A stretch of DNA of 34,538 nucleotides from Streptomyces nanshensis (GCF_001751255.1 NZ_LJGW01000455.1:1-34538), one strand, 5' to 3'; positions 14,876 to 22,965 are shown, counted from the first letter of the stretch. The notes: a model not told the origin generated them from the letters alone. A program made the numbers and translations.

Positions 14876-15532
14876 ATGCCGTCGGCCGACCGCCGTCTTC
14901 AACCACGTCGCAAGCCTCGCCAGGTGCGTGCCGAGCTCACCCGCGAGCGCATCCTCACCGCCGCTGCTCACGTTTTCGCCGAGTACGGGTACGCCGCCGG
15001 CACCACCAACCGCGTCGCCGAACGGGCCCGTGTCTCCATCGGCTCGCTCTACCAGTACTTCCCGAACAAGGACGCTCTCCTCGCCGAACTGCTGCTGCGG
15101 CACATCGACCGCGGCACGTGGCCGCAGGCCGACCGGCTCGAACTGACCCCCGGCAGCCTGGAGAAGACGGTGCGGGCGCTGGTCCGCGACGCGGTCGACC
15201 ACCACCGCGACGATCCGCATCTGCTGCGGATCATGATCGAGGAGGCGACGATCTCGCAGGAGGTGCTCGACGCGATCGACCGGCACGGCCGGGTCCGCGT
15301 CGCCCAGGTACGCGACCTCCTCGCCCGGCACCCGGACGTCCACGTCCGCGACCTGGGCACCGCGGCCGAACTGATCGTGTTCACCGTGGAGATGAACACG
15401 CACAAGCTCATGGCCGCGCCGCAGACGATCCCGGTCGAGACGTTCGAGAACGAACTCGTGGACATGGTCACCCGCTATCTGAGCGGCGGCGGCCCGCAGC
15501 AGCCCGCCGACCCGTCGCCGCCGGGCGGCTGA
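14876..15532 (+). CDS. TetR/AcrR family transcriptional regulator
   Basis: A 218-residue TetR-type regulator. The helix-turn-helix at about residues 20-68 has the classic pattern: RERILTAAAHVFAEYGY, then TTNRVAERARVSIGSLYQYFPNKDALL. The C-terminal half is helical and would bind a small ligand. The ATG at 14876 is preceded by GGGAGGG at good spacing. Being divergent from the redox fusion gene and only 67 bp away, it most likely represses that gene and itself. The Arg-rich N-terminal arm (RRLQPRRKPRQ) is typical of actinobacterial members and may contact DNA. Its stop is 17 bp from the stop of the convergent OtnC-type gene. Confidence 0.93.
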   Translation: MPSADRRLQPRRKPRQVRAELTRERILTAAAHVFAEYGYAAGTTNRVAERARVSIGSLYQYFPNKDALLAELLLRHIDRGTWPQADRLELTPGSLEKTVRALVRDAVDHHRDDPHLLRIMIEEATISQEVLDAIDRHGRVRVAQVRDLLARHPDVHVRDLGTAAELIVFTVEMNTHKLMAAPQTIPVETFENELVDMVTRYLSGGGPQQPADPSPPGG

Positions 15533-15549
15533 CCGCAGCCCGTCGCCGG

Positions 15550-16188
15550 TCAGCCGGACCAGGGCGAGCCGTAGCGCCGGGCGAGCGAGGCCGCGACGCC
15601 GGGCGGCAGCAGCCGGGGCGTGCGGTCGCCGAGCAGCAGAAGCAGCGCGCTGACCTCCTCCAGTTCCGTCGCCGCCGCGACGGCCGCGCTCATGGTGCGT
15701 CCCGCGGTGACGGGCCCGTGGTTCTCCAACAGGGCCGCGCGGAACGGAAACGGCAGCCGGGCCACCGCGTCGGCCTGCGCGGGATCGCCCGGATCCGCGT
15801 ACGGGATGAGCGGTGTGGTGCCGACGCGCATCACGAAGTACGGCGTGAGCGGCGGCACCGCGGAACGCTCCGACCAGGGCGGCAGACAGCTCGCGGCGGT
15901 GGCGTGCCGGGAGTGCAGATGCACCACGGCGGCGGCGTCGGGATCCCGCCGGTAGAAGGCCAGATGCAGCGGGAACTCCTTGGACGGCCGGGGGCCCGCG
16001 CGGTGGACGCCGTCCAGACCGACGACGCTCAGCGCGTCCCCCTCCAGTGCCGCCAGGTCGGCGCCGGTCGGGGTGATCAGCACGGTGTCGCCGTCGCGGA
16101 CGCTGAGATTGCCGGAGGAGCCGGGGCTCAGCCCCGAGGCGGCCAGCCGTGCGCCCGCCCGTACGAGGTCCTCGTGCGGCTCGCTCAC
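15550..16188 (-). CDS. otnC: class II aldolase, OtnC-type 3-oxo-tetronate-4-phosphate decarboxylase
   Basis: A 212-residue class II aldolase/adducin-family protein. SSGNLSVR (24-31) and TPTGAD (39-44) form the phosphate/substrate region. Glu71 in SKE, His90 and His92 in HLHSRH, and His157 in LENHGP are the catalytic acid and Zn ligands seen in fuculose-phosphate aldolases. Placed directly after an OtnK-type kinase, it fits OtnC, which decarboxylates 3-oxo-tetronate 4-phosphate to dihydroxyacetone phosphate. The start GTG 16188 overlaps the kinase stop as GTGA, so translation is coupled. A longer open frame upstream is spurious. The enzyme class is sure; the exact stereochemistry and substrate are inferred from context. 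Confidence 0.85.
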   Translation of the reverse strand: MSEPHEDLVRAGARLAASGLSPGSSGNLSVRDGDTVLITPTGADLAALEGDALSVVGLDGVHRAGPRPSKEFPLHLAFYRRDPDAAAVVHLHSRHATAASCLPPWSERSAVPPLTPYFVMRVGTTPLIPYADPGDPAQADAVARLPFPFRAALLENHGPVTAGRTMSAAVAAATELEEVSALLLLLGDRTPRLLPPGVAASLARRYGSPWSG

Positions 16189-17447
16189 GCCAGCTCCTCC
16201 CATGCCGTGGTGAACATCGAACGGCCCCCGAAATTGCCGGACTTGAGCGCGAGGTCGACGGGGCGTACCCGGCCCCCGGCGAGCCTGGCCTCGGTGTGCA
16301 CCCACGGGACGCCGGGCGCGATGGGGGCGCCGACGCGGAGCGTGCCGGCGCCGAGCGCGGTGACCACGGCGCCGGAGGTCTCGCCGCCGGCGACCAGCAG
16401 ACGGTGCGCCCCGGCGGCGACGAGCTCCACGGCGCAGCGGGCCAGCGCCGATTCGATGAGGGCCGCCGCGTCCGGCGGCGCCTCGGAGGTCTCCTCGGTG
16501 CCGTCGGCGGCGTAGAGCAGCGGGGGACGGCCGGGGTCGGTGTGCCAGGCGTCCCGTACGAAGGCCGTCAGCGCGGCGACGGCACCGTCCAAATCGGCCC
16601 GCAGCGCCGTGAGTTCGAGCTTGCGGTGGGGGAGCCGTCCGCGTGCGTGCCGCACCTGCTCCCGGGTGGTGGCGGACGCGCTGCCGGAGAGGATCACGCC
16701 GGGTCCCGGTCCGGCGGTGGAACGGGCGCGGGAGGCCGTCCCCTCATGCGGCCCGCTGAGCCCGAGGGCGAGTCCGGCCGCGCCGGTGACCAGCGGCATG
16801 CCGTCTGTGGCGGCGGCGACGGTGCGCAGATCCTCGTCCGTGATGGCGTCCACGACGCTCAACGTCCCGCGGGCGGACGGCTCGTGGAGCGCGCGGCGCA
16901 CGGCGTCGGCCCCCGCCCGTACGGTCTCGTGCCCGACGAGGCGTACCGGCCGCCGCGTCTGCGGGGCGAGCAGCCGTCCGAGATGTGCGTCACGCATCGG
17001 GGTCAGCGGATGGTTCCGCATGGGGCTCTCGTCGAGCAGGTCGTCGTGGACGAAGAGCCGGGCCCGGTAGACGGTGCGTCCGGTGGCGGGGAAGGCGGGC
17101 ACGACGACCGTGCCGGGGGCGCCCAGTTCATCGAGGAGCGCGTCCGCGACGGGGCCGATGTTGCCCTCGGGCGTGGAGTCGAAGGTCGAGCAGTACTTGA
17201 AGTAGAAGCGGCGGCAGCCGGCGTCGCGCAGCGCGTGCAGCGCCGCCAGCGAGTCCCGTACGGCGCTGTCGACGGGCGCGGTGCGCGACTTCAGGGCGAC
17301 GACGACCGCGTCCGGTTCCTCCCCGTCGGCGGAGGCGGCGCCGGGCGGCCCCACGGTGACCACGGTCCGGAATCCGCGGGCCACGAGCATCGTGGCCAGG
17401 TCCGTGGCGCCGGTGAAGTCGTCGGCGATGGCGCCCAGATACGGCAT
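16185..17447 (-). CDS. otnK: OtnK-type four-carbon acid sugar kinase (DUF1537)
   Basis: A 420-residue kinase of the four-carbon acid sugar family. The N-terminal domain begins with LGAIADDFTGATDLA (residues 4-18), the family signature, followed by KYCSTFDSTPEGNIGPV. The C-terminal nucleotide-binding domain contains VAGGETSGAVV and ends with LKSGNFGG. Characterised members phosphorylate 3-oxo-tetronates on C4 with ATP, feeding the OtnC decarboxylase. The ATG at 17447 has GAGGGAG upstream. It is the first gene of a two-gene unit with OtnC and diverges from the DRL-like oxidoreductase. Actual specificity (threonate-, erythronate- or another acid-derived keto sugar) is not determined. Confidence 0.88.
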   Translation of the reverse strand: MPYLGAIADDFTGATDLATMLVARGFRTVVTVGPPGAASADGEEPDAVVVALKSRTAPVDSAVRDSLAALHALRDAGCRRFYFKYCSTFDSTPEGNIGPVADALLDELGAPGTVVVPAFPATGRTVYRARLFVHDDLLDESPMRNHPLTPMRDAHLGRLLAPQTRRPVRLVGHETVRAGADAVRRALHEPSARGTLSVVDAITDEDLRTVAAATDGMPLVTGAAGLALGLSGPHEGTASRARSTAGPGPGVILSGSASATTREQVRHARGRLPHRKLELTALRADLDGAVAALTAFVRDAWHTDPGRPPLLYAADGTEETSEAPPDAAALIESALARCAVELVAAGAHRLLVAGGETSGAVVTALGAGTLRVGAPIAPGVPWVHTEARLAGGRVRPVDLALKSGNFGGRSMFTTAWEELA

Positions 17448-17584
17448 CGGCTCTCCCTCGTCGTTCTCCCAGATCCCGTGTGATCCACAGAATCTCGATG
17501 TGAATAAATGTTACGTGGGTTGACGCAGACGTTACATCGCGATTAGGAAGTGTGCATTGCTCAGGCTCGACGAGGAGAGCGCAC
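17448..17584. promoter_or_regulatory. divergent promoter region of the acid-sugar genes
   Basis: A 137-bp AT-richer gap. On the plus strand, TTGACG (17520-17525) and TAGGAA (17544-17549) stand 18 bases apart as a possible promoter for the DRL-like gene. Two direct GTTAC copies (17510-17514, 17531-17535) and a widely spaced CGATGT/ACATCG pair (17496-17501, 17534-17539) could be regulator sites, plausibly for the DeoR protein encoded downstream. The GAGGAG ribosome site of the DRL-like gene closes the region. Confidence 0.45.
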
Positions 17585-19042
17585 ATGAACCTCCACCACC
17601 TGTTCGCCGACGGCGGCGGAAGCGTGGTCCGCTACGCCCTGTCGGGATCGGCAGGCGGGTTCGCCCGCACGCTGCTGGCCCAGACCCGGCTCGTACCCCG
17701 ACTGTCCCCCGTCGCGCTCTGCGACCTCGACCTCGGGCGGCTGCACGCCATGTGCCGCGAACTCGGCTATGACGAGGCCGAGTTGGCTCAGTGCGCGGAC
17801 GCGGACGCGGTCGTACGGGCCGCCGGGGCGGGGCAGACCGTCCTCGTCGCCGACCCCGCGCTGCTCGGCGCCGCCGAGTGGGACATCCTCGTCGAGGCGA
17901 CCGGCGACCCCGTCCAGGGCTTCCGGATGGCCCGCGACGCCATCGCGGCCGGACGCCACGTCGCCCTGGTCAGCAAGGAGGTCGACTCCGTCGCCGGACC
18001 GCGGCTCGCCGCGCTCGCCGCCGAGCGCGGCGTCGTCTGCACCACCGCGGACGGCGATCAGCCCGCCAACCTCATCGGACTGACCACCTGGGCCGAGACG
18101 TTGGGCCTCGACGTCGTCGCCGTCGGCAAGTCCAGCGAGTACGACTTCGTCTTCGACCCCGCCCGTGACACCGTCAGCGTGCAGGACACCACCGTCGAGG
18201 CGCCCGCCCTCGCCGGTCTGCTCACCCTCGGCGACGACCCCCGCGCCACGCTGGACGCACGCGCCGCGGCGGTCGCGGAGCTGCCCGTCGGGGCCACCGC
18301 CGACTACTGCGAGATGGCCGTGGTGGCGAACGGCACGGGCTATGTCCCCGACACCGAGCTGCTGCACTTCCCCGTGGCCCGCCCCGCCGAGCTGGCGGAC
18401 GTCTACGCGCTGCGCGAGGACGGCGGTCTGCTCGAACGGCCGGGCGCCGTCGAGGTGTTCCGCGCGCTGCGGCTGCCCGGCGAGGCGTCGTTCGCGGGCG
18501 GCGTGTTCGTCGTCGTACGCACCCACGACCGTGAGACCTGGGAGACCCTGCGGGGCAAGGGGCACGTGCTCAGCCGCGACGGCCGCTACGCGGCGGTCTA
18601 CCTCCCGTACCACCTGATGGGCGTGGAGACTCCGGTCACGCTGCTGTCCGCGGTGCTCCACCACCGCCCTTCCGGCGGCACCGATCCGCGGCTGCACGCG
18701 GTGCTCGCGGGCCGTGCCCGGCAGGCGCTGACCGCCGGGACCGAGCTGTCCATGGGCGGCCACCACCACGACCTGGCCGGGGTGCAGGCCGCATTGCTGC
18801 GCAGCGCGGACGCACCCGCCGACGTCGCACCGCTCTATCTGGCCGCGGGCTCCCGGCTGTCCCGGGATGTGCCCGAGGGCGGACTGCTCACCTTCGACGA
18901 CATCGAGGGCTACGACGCGGAGCTGGCCGACGCCTGGCACGCGGGCGCCGCCGGAGCCCTCGGGAACGCCGGAACCGTACGGAACACCGGAGCCTCCGGT
19001 AACGCCGGAACCGCCAACTCCCCTGCGGAGGCCCGGGCATGA
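17585..19042 (+). CDS. DRL-like NAD(P)-dependent oxidoreductase with SAF domain
   Basis: A 485-residue protein with an N-terminal Rossmann fold (RYALSGSAGGFARTLL near 16-31, LVEATGDP and ALVSKEVD) like homoserine dehydrogenases, a middle catalytic part, and a C-terminal SAF-like region including GKGHVLSRDG and YLPYHLMGVETPVT. This layout matches the DRL group, named for a Brucella DXR-like enzyme of the MEP pathway, most members of which are uncharacterised. ATG 17585 follows AGGAG. The last 30 residues are a low-complexity Gly/Asn/Ala tail. It overlaps the GntP gene as ATGA and diverges from OtnK/OtnC, so it may oxidise the imported sugar acid to the 3-oxo acid that OtnK uses. That role is inference; a true DXR-like role is less likely here. 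Confidence 0.82.
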   Translation: MNLHHLFADGGGSVVRYALSGSAGGFARTLLAQTRLVPRLSPVALCDLDLGRLHAMCRELGYDEAELAQCADADAVVRAAGAGQTVLVADPALLGAAEWDILVEATGDPVQGFRMARDAIAAGRHVALVSKEVDSVAGPRLAALAAERGVVCTTADGDQPANLIGLTTWAETLGLDVVAVGKSSEYDFVFDPARDTVSVQDTTVEAPALAGLLTLGDDPRATLDARAAAVAELPVGATADYCEMAVVANGTGYVPDTELLHFPVARPAELADVYALREDGGLLERPGAVEVFRALRLPGEASFAGGVFVVVRTHDRETWETLRGKGHVLSRDGRYAAVYLPYHLMGVETPVTLLSAVLHHRPSGGTDPRLHAVLAGRARQALTAGTELSMGGHHHDLAGVQAALLRSADAPADVAPLYLAAGSRLSRDVPEGGLLTFDDIEGYDAELADAWHAGAAGALGNAGTVRNTGASGNAGTANSPAEARA

Positions 19043-20391
19043 GCGCCAACGCACAGCATCTGCTGCTCGCCGCGGCGGCCATCGTCGTCCTGGTGCTGCT
19101 GATCACCAAGCTGAAGCTGCACCCGTTCCTGGCGCTGTCGTTCTCGGCGCTCGGCCTCGGCTTCGCCAACGGGCTGCGTCCCGAGAAGGTGATGGAGCAC
19201 TTCGAGACGGGATTCGGGGACACCCTCGGCGACACCGGCGTCACCATCGGTCTGGGCACCGTCCTCGGCGCCATCCTGCTGGGGACCGGCGGCGCGGACC
19301 GCATCGCCGACGCCTTCCTCGGCGCCCGTCCGACGAAGTGGATACCCACGGCCATCACGGCCGCCGCCCTGCTCATCGGCATGCCGCACCTCTTCGACGT
19401 CAGCTTCATCATGCTGGTGCCGCTGGTGTACGCGGCGGCCAAGCGCACCGGTTCGCATCTGCTCTGGGTCGGACTGCCGATGGCGGCCGGCCTGTACGTC
19501 TCGCACGGACTGCTGCCCCCGCACCCCTCACCCACGGCCGCCGTCTCCGCCTTCCACGCGAGCACCGGCCTGACCATCCTGTACGGGCTGTGCATCGGCA
19601 TCCCGCTGGCCGCGGTGACCGGACCCGTCCTCACCAAGGTCGTCAGCCGCTGGTTCGGGCCCGCACCCGATCTGGACAAGGGGCCGGTGCCCGAGAGCGC
19701 CGGGGACGAGGGGAACGGCCGTCCGGCGTCCCTCGCCCTGTCGCTGATCACCGTGCTGCTGCCGCCCGTACTGATGCTCATCGGCACCCTCGGCACCAAG
19801 AACCTCAGCGAACACAGCGCCGTCTACCCGCTGTTCGAGGCGTGCGACAACCCGATCCTCTCCCTGCTGGCGGCCGTGGTCTTCGCGGCCCTCGCCCTCG
19901 GGCTGCCCTCCGGGTTCCGGGGCAGGGCGCTCCAGCGGATGGCCGCCAAGGGGCTGGGTTCGATCGGGGCCATCGTGCTGATCCTGGGCGCCGGCGGTGC
20001 GCTGAAGGAGATGCTCTCGGCGGTCGGCGTGAACGACGCGATCGTGGACTACACCCAGTCCTGGACCGTCTCCCCGCTCATCCTCACCTGGGCCATCGCC
20101 GCCCTGCTGCGGGTCTGCCTCGGCTCCGCGACCGTGGCCACCACCGCCGCGGCCGGCATCGCCGCACCGCTGCTGTCGACCCACGCGGGGCTGTCCCCGG
20201 AGCTGATGGTGCTGGCCGCCGCGTCCGGCTCGGTCATGCTCTCGCATGTCAACGACTCCGGATTCTGGCTGTTCAAGGAGTACTTCCAGCTCTCCGTCGG
20301 CCAGACCCTGCGCACCTGGACGCTGATGCTCTCGGTGCAGTCCGTCCTCAGCCTCGGTGGCATCCTGCTCCTCAGCACGCTGGTCGGCTGA
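19039..20391 (+). CDS. GntP family sugar-acid permease
   Basis: A 450-residue membrane protein with about 12-14 hydrophobic segments and GntP-family landmarks: KLHPFLALSFSALGLGFANG near the start, GFGDTLGDTGVTIGLGTVLG (residues 55-74), GMPHLFDVSFIMLVPLVY, SHGLLPPHPSP and SHVNDSGFWLFKEYF. GntP proteins are proton symporters for gluconate and related sugar acids, including those in OtnK/OtnC clusters. The start overlaps the DRL-like gene as ATGA with GGAGG upstream, so the two are translated together. It is the likely importer of the acid degraded by this island. The substrate is inferred only from its neighbours. Confidence 0.93.
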   Translation: MSANAQHLLLAAAAIVVLVLLITKLKLHPFLALSFSALGLGFANGLRPEKVMEHFETGFGDTLGDTGVTIGLGTVLGAILLGTGGADRIADAFLGARPTKWIPTAITAAALLIGMPHLFDVSFIMLVPLVYAAAKRTGSHLLWVGLPMAAGLYVSHGLLPPHPSPTAAVSAFHASTGLTILYGLCIGIPLAAVTGPVLTKVVSRWFGPAPDLDKGPVPESAGDEGNGRPASLALSLITVLLPPVLMLIGTLGTKNLSEHSAVYPLFEACDNPILSLLAAVVFAALALGLPSGFRGRALQRMAAKGLGSIGAIVLILGAGGALKEMLSAVGVNDAIVDYTQSWTVSPLILTWAIAALLRVCLGSATVATTAAAGIAAPLLSTHAGLSPELMVLAAASGSVMLSHVNDSGFWLFKEYFQLSVGQTLRTWTLMLSVQSVLSLGGILLLSTLVG

Positions 20392-20471
20392 CGGTGGACG
20401 TCCGGGATTGGGGGAGGATGGAGACCCACCGTGGTCCGCAACAGGACCCGCCCGAAACGGAGAACACCGGG

Positions 20472-21308
20472 ATGACCACCTCGCGTCAGGCGGAACGCCC
20501 GAAGCGTCCGCCGCTCATCCCCGACCAGCGCCGCGAGTTGCTGCTGAAGCATCTGCGCCGGGACGGCGTGCTGAGCGTGCAGCAGGTCAAGCAGCTCTTC
20601 GGCGTCTCCCATATGACGGTGCGCCGGGACATCGCCGAACTGGAGCAGCAGGGCCTGGTGTTCTCCGTACCGGGCGGCGTACGGATCGCCAGCCACGTCC
20701 CCCACGAGCCGACGTTCCAGGCGAAGTCGCTCACCGAGCAGCGGGAGAAGCGCGCGATGGCGCGCGAGGCCGACACCCTTCTGCGGGACGGCATGACGGT
20801 CTATCTCGACGCGGGCACCACGCTGCACGCGCTCGTGCCCCACCTCGCCGAGCACCGCGAACTCACCGTCGTGACCAACGACTTCAACGCCGTCGAGCTG
20901 CTGTGCGGCGCCCGGCACCTGGAGGTCATCCACATCGGCGGGCGCGTCGAACCGGACAACCGCTCCAGCGTGGGACGGCTGGCCGCGGCGACGGTCAGCC
21001 ATCTCGCGCTCGACACGGCCTTCATCAGCACCAGTTCGTGGGATCTGATCCGGGGGGTGACCACCCCTTCCGAGCAGAAGGTGGAGGTCAAGCAGGCGGC
21101 GATGGCGGCGGCCTCGCAGTCGGTGCTGGTGGCGGGTGCGTCGAAGTACGGCACCTTCGGCAAGTACAAGGTCGCCGCGCTCCGCTCGTTCGACGTGATC
21201 ATCACGGACACCGGCCTCACCGAGGCCGCGGCGGAGGGCGTCCGCGGAGCGGGCCCGGACCTCCGCCTGGTCCCGCCGGCACCGGAAACGGACGCCGGGC
21301 AGAGCTGA
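20472..21308 (+). CDS. DeoR family transcriptional regulator
   Basis: A 278-residue DeoR-type regulator. An N-terminal helix-turn-helix (about 18-70) reads DQRRELLLKHLRRDGVLSV, then GVSHMTVRRDIAELEQQG. The sensor domain of the sugar-phosphate-isomerase-like fold follows, with LDAGTTLHAL, TNDFNAVELL and IHIGGRVEP. DeoR proteins usually bind a phosphorylated sugar and repress a nearby catabolic operon. I chose ATG 20472, with GGAG nine bases upstream; an in-frame ATG at 20418 has its GGGGGAGG directly adjacent, which is too close. It lies 80 bp after the GntP gene on the same strand and probably controls the whole acid-sugar island. Confidence 0.9.
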   Translation: MTTSRQAERPKRPPLIPDQRRELLLKHLRRDGVLSVQQVKQLFGVSHMTVRRDIAELEQQGLVFSVPGGVRIASHVPHEPTFQAKSLTEQREKRAMAREADTLLRDGMTVYLDAGTTLHALVPHLAEHRELTVVTNDFNAVELLCGARHLEVIHIGGRVEPDNRSSVGRLAAATVSHLALDTAFISTSSWDLIRGVTTPSEQKVEVKQAAMAAASQSVLVAGASKYGTFGKYKVAALRSFDVIITDTGLTEAAAEGVRGAGPDLRLVPPAPETDAGQS

Positions 21309-21440
21309 CCGCCGGGACGGGCGGCGCGGTCGCCCGTACGCCCCGGCGCCCCCGTCCGCCGCTGCACGGCCCGCCCCCGAACGGCCCGTCCCGCGCCGCC
21401 ACTTGGCGCCCCTGACGGGATACGGAAACGGCGCCCGTAA

Positions 21441-21479
21441 TGCATTCCGTACCGGCCGCCGGACGGAAAGCGGAATGCA
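21441..21479. repeat. 9-bp inverted repeat
   Basis: TGCATTCCG (21441-21449) and CGGAATGCA (21471-21479) are perfect inverted copies with a 21-base spacer. It could be an operator pair two helical turns apart or the stem of a hairpin ending DeoR-gene transcription. Confidence 0.55.
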
Positions 21480-21655
21480 ATTCGGTTGCGGGACGCGGGC
21501 CGAATTCCCCTCGTACGTACGGGAGTCGGCGCCTCGTGGTGCGCGCGGGTCCGCGTCCGTGGGAGGCTGCGACGGGCCTGGAATGTGAACGGATCAGGCT
21601 TCGTGTGGAGGCTGTGAGCAGCTACTCATCACATCGGGTGAAACTCTGGGCGTCG

Positions 21656-21681
21656 GTTGCACGGGGCAACGGCGAGTTGCC
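21656..21681. promoter_or_regulatory. candidate operator cluster upstream of the GntR gene
   Basis: GTTGC (21656-21660), GGCAAC (21665-21670) and GTTGCC (21676-21681) are alternating half-sites; the last two form a perfect 6-bp dyad around GGCGA. They lie about 80 bp before the GntR start, a usual position for autoregulation. Confidence 0.4.
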
Positions 21682-21759
21682 AAGCTGTTTCCGATTCTTC
21701 AACTTCACTGCCTGTCGCGGCCTTTTCCGGGCTGGCCTTCGAGAACGGGGAGGGCACTC

Positions 21760-22512
21760 GTGCCATTCGGTGAACAGCCCGCTTACCTCCGCGTCGCCGG
21801 CGATCTCCGCCAGAAGATCATCGACGGGGATCTTCCACCGCACACCCGCCTGCCCTCGCAGGCCCGCATCCGCGCGGAGTACGGGGTCTCCGACACCGTG
21901 GCCCTGGAGGCCCGCAAGGTGCTGATGGCCGAGGGCCTGGTCGAGGGCCGCTCCGGCTCCGGCACCTACGTACGCGAGCATCCCGTCCCGCGCCGTGTCT
22001 CCCGCAGCGGGTTCCGCGCCCTCGGCGACTCCTCGCCGTTCCGCCAGGAGCAGGCCGACGAGGATGTGAAGGGCACCTGGGAGTCGCGCAGCGAGCAGGA
22101 GGACGCGAGCCCGCTCACGGCCGAGCGGCTGCGCATCGAGCCCGGCGAGCGCGTGATGCGCACCCGCTATCTCTTCCGCGTGGACGGTGAGCCCGTGATG
22201 CTCTCGACGTCCTGGGAGCCGCTGTCCGTCACCGGGCGCACGCCCGTGGTGCTGCCCGAGGACGGGCCGCTGGGCGGCAAGGGCGTGGTGGAGCGGATGG
22301 CGGCCGTCGACGTCGTCGTGGACAACGTCGCGGAGGAGGTCGGCGCACGCCCCGGACTGGCCGAGGAGATGGTGGAACTGGGCGGCGTCCCGGGCCACTC
22401 GGTGCTGGTGGTGACCCGGACGTTCTACGCCGGGGGCACCCCGGTGGAGACGGCGGACGTCGTCGTGCCCGCGGACCGCTTCCGCGTCTCGTACCACATG
22501 CCGGTGCGCTGA
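21760..22512 (+). CDS. GntR family regulator, HutC/UTRA type
   Basis: A 250-residue regulator. The winged helix at residues 5-75 shows YLRVAGDLRQKIIDGDL, RLPSQARIRAEYGVSDTVALEARKVL and GLVEGRSGSGTYV, all classic GntR. The remainder (about 95-245) is a UTRA ligand-binding domain with ERVMRTRYLFRVDGEPVMLSTSWEP and the closing RTFYAGGTPVETADVVVPADRF strand pair. GTG 21760 follows GGGGAGGG at correct spacing. It leads a plus-strand run of SPOR-like and phosphatase genes. UTRA domains bind small effectors such as sugar phosphates or amino acids, but the effector here is unknown. Confidence 0.93.
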   Translation: MPFGEQPAYLRVAGDLRQKIIDGDLPPHTRLPSQARIRAEYGVSDTVALEARKVLMAEGLVEGRSGSGTYVREHPVPRRVSRSGFRALGDSSPFRQEQADEDVKGTWESRSEQEDASPLTAERLRIEPGERVMRTRYLFRVDGEPVMLSTSWEPLSVTGRTPVVLPEDGPLGGKGVVERMAAVDVVVDNVAEEVGARPGLAEEMVELGGVPGHSVLVVTRTFYAGGTPVETADVVVPADRFRVSYHMPVR

Positions 22513-22520
22513 CCCGCTGT

Positions 22521-22556
22521 CTCTCCGCTGGCCCGTGCCTCTCCGCTGACCCGTGC
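22521..22556. repeat. 18-bp tandem repeat
   Basis: CTCTCCGCTGgCCCGTGC (22521-22538) is followed directly by CTCTCCGCTGaCCCGTGC (22539-22556), one mismatch apart, just after the GntR stop codon. Confidence 0.8.
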
Positions 22557-22576
22557 CCGCCCGCGGGCCCGGGTCT

Positions 22577-22602
22577 CCGCGTACGAACGCCGCGTACGAA
22601 CG
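22577..22602. repeat. 13-bp perfect tandem repeat
   Basis: CCGCGTACGAACG occurs twice head to tail (22577-22589, 22590-22602) in the 162-bp gap between the GntR and SPOR-like genes, about 70 bp before the latter's start. The spacing is just over one helical turn, so it might be a paired regulator site. Confidence 0.75.
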
Positions 22603-22674
22603 TGTGGCCGAAACCGATACCCCGCAGTGCCAACTCGAATGCGCTGAGTGAGGGCCGGGCGTAAGCTCCGGCAT

Positions 22675-22911
22675 ATGCGAAGCGTGAGCGGTGACGGCGA
22701 CTCTGTGCTGCCCTGGCAGGTCATACGGGAGGACGGCCACGGCAACCGCTACCGCGTGGGCAGCTACGCCACCCGCAGGGAAGCGCAGCAGGTCGCCGAC
22801 CGGCTCGCCGACACCGCGAGCCGCGCGACGAGCGGCGGCGAGGGCGACGCCGAGGGCGTCGGCAGCTATCTGGTCGAGCCCCTGGGATGCGCGAGCGGCG
22901 AGTACGCCTGA
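22675..22911 (+). CDS. small SPOR-like domain protein
   Basis: A 78-residue protein whose first half reads LPWQVIREDGHGNRYRVGSYATRREAQQVADRL. This is the strand-helix pattern of a SPOR-like or related small domain, with aromatic and glycine positions as in such proteins. It has no signal peptide or membrane segment, so it should be cytoplasmic. The ATG at 22675 was chosen; GTG 22684 and GTG 22648 are alternatives, and no strong ribosome site is seen. The codon bias is that of a real gene. It lies between the GntR regulator and the first phosphatase, 54 bp before the latter, and may be co-transcribed with it. Function unknown. Confidence 0.75.
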   Translation: MRSVSGDGDSVLPWQVIREDGHGNRYRVGSYATRREAQQVADRLADTASRATSGGEGDAEGVGSYLVEPLGCASGEYA

Positions 22912-22965
22912 CCGGGCCCAAAATCGGAAGCAGGGACTCTAGGTTCCCGCCTGCCCGGAACCACC

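Larger units (their letters stand above)
21309..21759. other. 451-bp intergenic region before the GntR gene
   Basis: No convincing gene. The left part is extremely GC-rich trailer. The right part (about 21580-21745) is distinctly lower in GC, as expected for a promoter and leader of the GntR gene. It contains the inverted repeat at 21441-21479 and a cluster of GTTGC half-sites at 21656-21681. A frame opened by GTG 21615 runs through it but lacks the codon bias of real genes here. Confidence 0.6.

Noticed and set aside
21615..21925. A GTG-started open frame through the GntR leader.
   Set aside because: It lacks the strong G/C third-position bias of real genes here and runs into the GntR gene in another frame.
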